Assembly: GCF_003269035.1 (NCBI RefSeq)
Contig: NZ_QLTK01000005.1
Span: 62,001-126,000, forward strand
Length of the DNA: 64,000 bases
Reading direction: 5' to 3'
Source: Paraburkholderia bryophila
Lineage (GTDB): Bacteria; Pseudomonadota; Gammaproteobacteria; Burkholderiales; Burkholderiaceae
How positions within the stretch are numbered: position 1 is the first letter of the stretch; the number at the start of each line of letters is the position of its first letter. The notes under the pieces were generated by a model. The model was given only the letters and a program-made list of their open reading frames with translations. It made no database searches and was not told the origin of the DNA. Below, in pieces: positions 62,770 to 64,000 of this stretch. The position numbers and the translations under genes were made by a program.

Positions 62770-64000
62770 ACACGCTCATCTCACGAATCGCCCTGGGCGT
62801 GTGCGTGCTGGGGCTGGCGGCCTGCACGGTCGGGCCTGATTTTCAGCGTCCGGCGGCGGCGTTGCCGGATCGCTGGGACGCGGGGCAAACTCCCCGGTCG
62901 CTCTCCACAGCGCAGTCGCAGATCGTCGACGGCGCGCTCGATCCGCAGTGGTGGAACGTGTTTCACGATGCCGAACTGTCGTCGCTGATCGCGCGTGCCG
63001 CCAATGCCAACCTCGACGTCAAGACGGCAAGCGCGCGGCTGATGCAGGCCCGCGCCGCGCGTCGTGTGAGCGGCGCGGATGCGCTGCCCTCGGTCGAAGG
63101 CACGGCGTCGTATCAACACGCGCGCTCGAGCCAGAACGGGCTGCTCGACGTGGCCGGACTCGGCGGCAAGCACGATTTCAACGTGTGGCAACCGGGGCTC
63201 GACGCGTCGTGGGAACTCGATCTGTGGGGCCGCGTGCGGCGCGAAACCGAATCCGCCGATGCCAGCGTCGAAGCCAGCGCGGATCTGCGCCGCGACGTGT
63301 TGCTGGCAACGCTCGCCGACACCGCGAGCAACTACCTGCAATTGCGCGGCGTGCAGGCGCAACAGCAAATCGTTCAGCAGAATCTGGAGATCGCGCGGCA
63401 CAGCCTGGCGTTGACGAAAATCCGATTCGCCGACGGCGTCGCGACGCGTCTGGACATGGCCGAAGCCGCCGCGCAGGTCAGCACGATCGAAGCGCAATTG
63501 CCGTTGCTCGACAACCAGCACGCACGCCTCGTCAATGCGTTGAGTTTTCTGATGGCCGCGCCGCCGCACACACTGAATAGCGAATTGCGCGCCGCCGCAC
63601 CGATTCCGGCGCTGCCGCCGCGCGTGCCGGCCGGGCTGCCGTCGGCACTGGCGGAGCGCCGGCCGGACATTCGCGCGGCCGAAGCGCGTTTGCATGCGGC
63701 GACCGCGCGTATCGGCGTGGCGGTCGGCGACTTTTATCCGCGCGTCACGCTGTCGGCGAATCTGAGTTTGCAGGCCATGCATTTCGACGATCTCGACCAG
63801 TGGAGTTCGCACATGTTCGGCGTCGGTCCGGCGTTGAGCGTGCCGCTCTTCGAAGGCGGCCGGTTGAAAGGACAACTGGCGCTGCGCGAAGCGCAACAGC
63901 AGGAAGCGGCCATCGCATTTCAGCGCACGGTGCTGAACGCCTGGCACGAAGTGGACAACGCCATGAGCGATTACGACGCACGTCAGTCACAGCACGACAA
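62766..64000 (+). CDS. Outer-membrane efflux lipoprotein, NodT family (truncated by window end)
   Basis: At least 411 residues; the 3' end lies outside the window. The N-terminus (RIALGVCVLGLAAC) is a lipoprotein signal with Cys at about residue 20, followed by TVGPDF, the usual start of mature NodT/OprM-type proteins. WELDLWGRVRRETESADAS near 155 and RRPDIRAAEARLHAATARIG near 300 are family hallmarks of the TolC fold. It is the channel of the EmrAB pump. ATG at 62766 overlaps the emrA stop as ATGA. Confidence 0.92.
   Translation, partial: MNTLISRIALGVCVLGLAACTVGPDFQRPAAALPDRWDAGQTPRSLSTAQSQIVDGALDPQWWNVFHDAELSSLIARAANANLDVKTASARLMQARAARRVSGADALPSVEGTASYQHARSSQNGLLDVAGLGGKHDFNVWQPGLDASWELDLWGRVRRETESADASVEASADLRRDVLLATLADTASNYLQLRGVQAQQQIVQQNLEIARHSLALTKIRFADGVATRLDMAEAAAQVSTIEAQLPLLDNQHARLVNALSFLMAAPPHTLNSELRAAAPIPALPPRVPAGLPSALAERRPDIRAAEARLHAATARIGVAVGDFYPRVTLSANLSLQAMHFDDLDQWSSHMFGVGPALSVPLFEGGRLKGQLALREAQQQEAAIAFQRTVLNAWHEVDNAMSDYDARQSQHD

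Overview
The window looks like a chromosomal segment of a plant-associated Burkholderiaceae, most likely Paraburkholderia or a close relative. The evidence is the high-GC coding style, a BraR/RsaL/BraI quorum-sensing locus, and a lipopeptide siderophore cluster of the gramibactin/megapolibactin kind. I had no database, so all names rest on motifs and remembered families.

Layout. 1-9050: mixed core genes (a small Burkholderia-type hypothetical, an SDR with a degenerate active site, an SMP-30/gluconolactonase, braR-rsaL-braI with a lux-box-like palindrome, a GntR regulator, a universal stress protein, an Fnr-type regulator with all four cluster cysteines, and an EgtB/SenA-type enzyme). 9052-20440: an iron-uptake, export and maturation operon on the minus strand (TonB receptor, PvdQ-like acylase, PvdE/SyrD-like exporter, FhuC, FhuD, FhuB) behind a Fur box, with a divergent AraC regulator. 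20497-47373: the biosynthetic operon, also minus strand, behind a second Fur box: MbtH, type II thioesterase, SyrP-like aspartate beta-hydroxylase, a SznF-like helical-plus-cupin protein, and two giant NRPSs joined by an ATGA overlap. 47374-48613: AT-richer gene-free promoter region. 48614-57123: UDP-xylose/UDP-galactose/UDP-glucuronate sugar-nucleotide genes, a membrane glycosyltransferase fused to a GH26-like hydrolase, and an ABC exporter, probably for an exopolysaccharide. 57172-64000: a flavin-reductase-like protein, a repeat-containing anchored hypothetical, a LysR remnant, an intact LysR regulator, and an EmrB/EmrA/NodT tripartite efflux operon running off the window. A short leader ORF lies just before emrB.

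How the siderophore system should work. The first NRPS is GrbD-like (YqcI/YcgG) domain - FAAL - ACP - C - A1 - PCP - C - A2(Asp) - PCP. The second is C - A3(Thr) - PCP - C - A4(Thr) - PCP - E - C - A5 - PCP - E - TE. Binding-pocket residues give Asp for A2 (DLTKIGHVGK) and Thr for A3 and A4 (DFWNVGMVHK). A1 (DAEDTGTVVK) and A5 (DVHRTGLVAK) match no code I know and are the candidate sites for graminine, the C-diazeniumdiolate amino acid. The predicted product is a fatty-acylated pentapeptide X1-(beta-hydroxy)Asp-Thr-D-allo-Thr-D-X5, probably cyclised by the terminal TE, which would bind Fe(III) through diazeniumdiolates plus hydroxyaspartate. Most notable: the YqcI/YcgG N-oxygenase-like domain is fused to the NRPS loading module; the SznF-like partner lacks the third-helix metal ligands but keeps its cupin; a PvdQ-like acylase sits with a lipid-loading NRPS; and a 15-bp repeat array interrupts the last epimerization domain.
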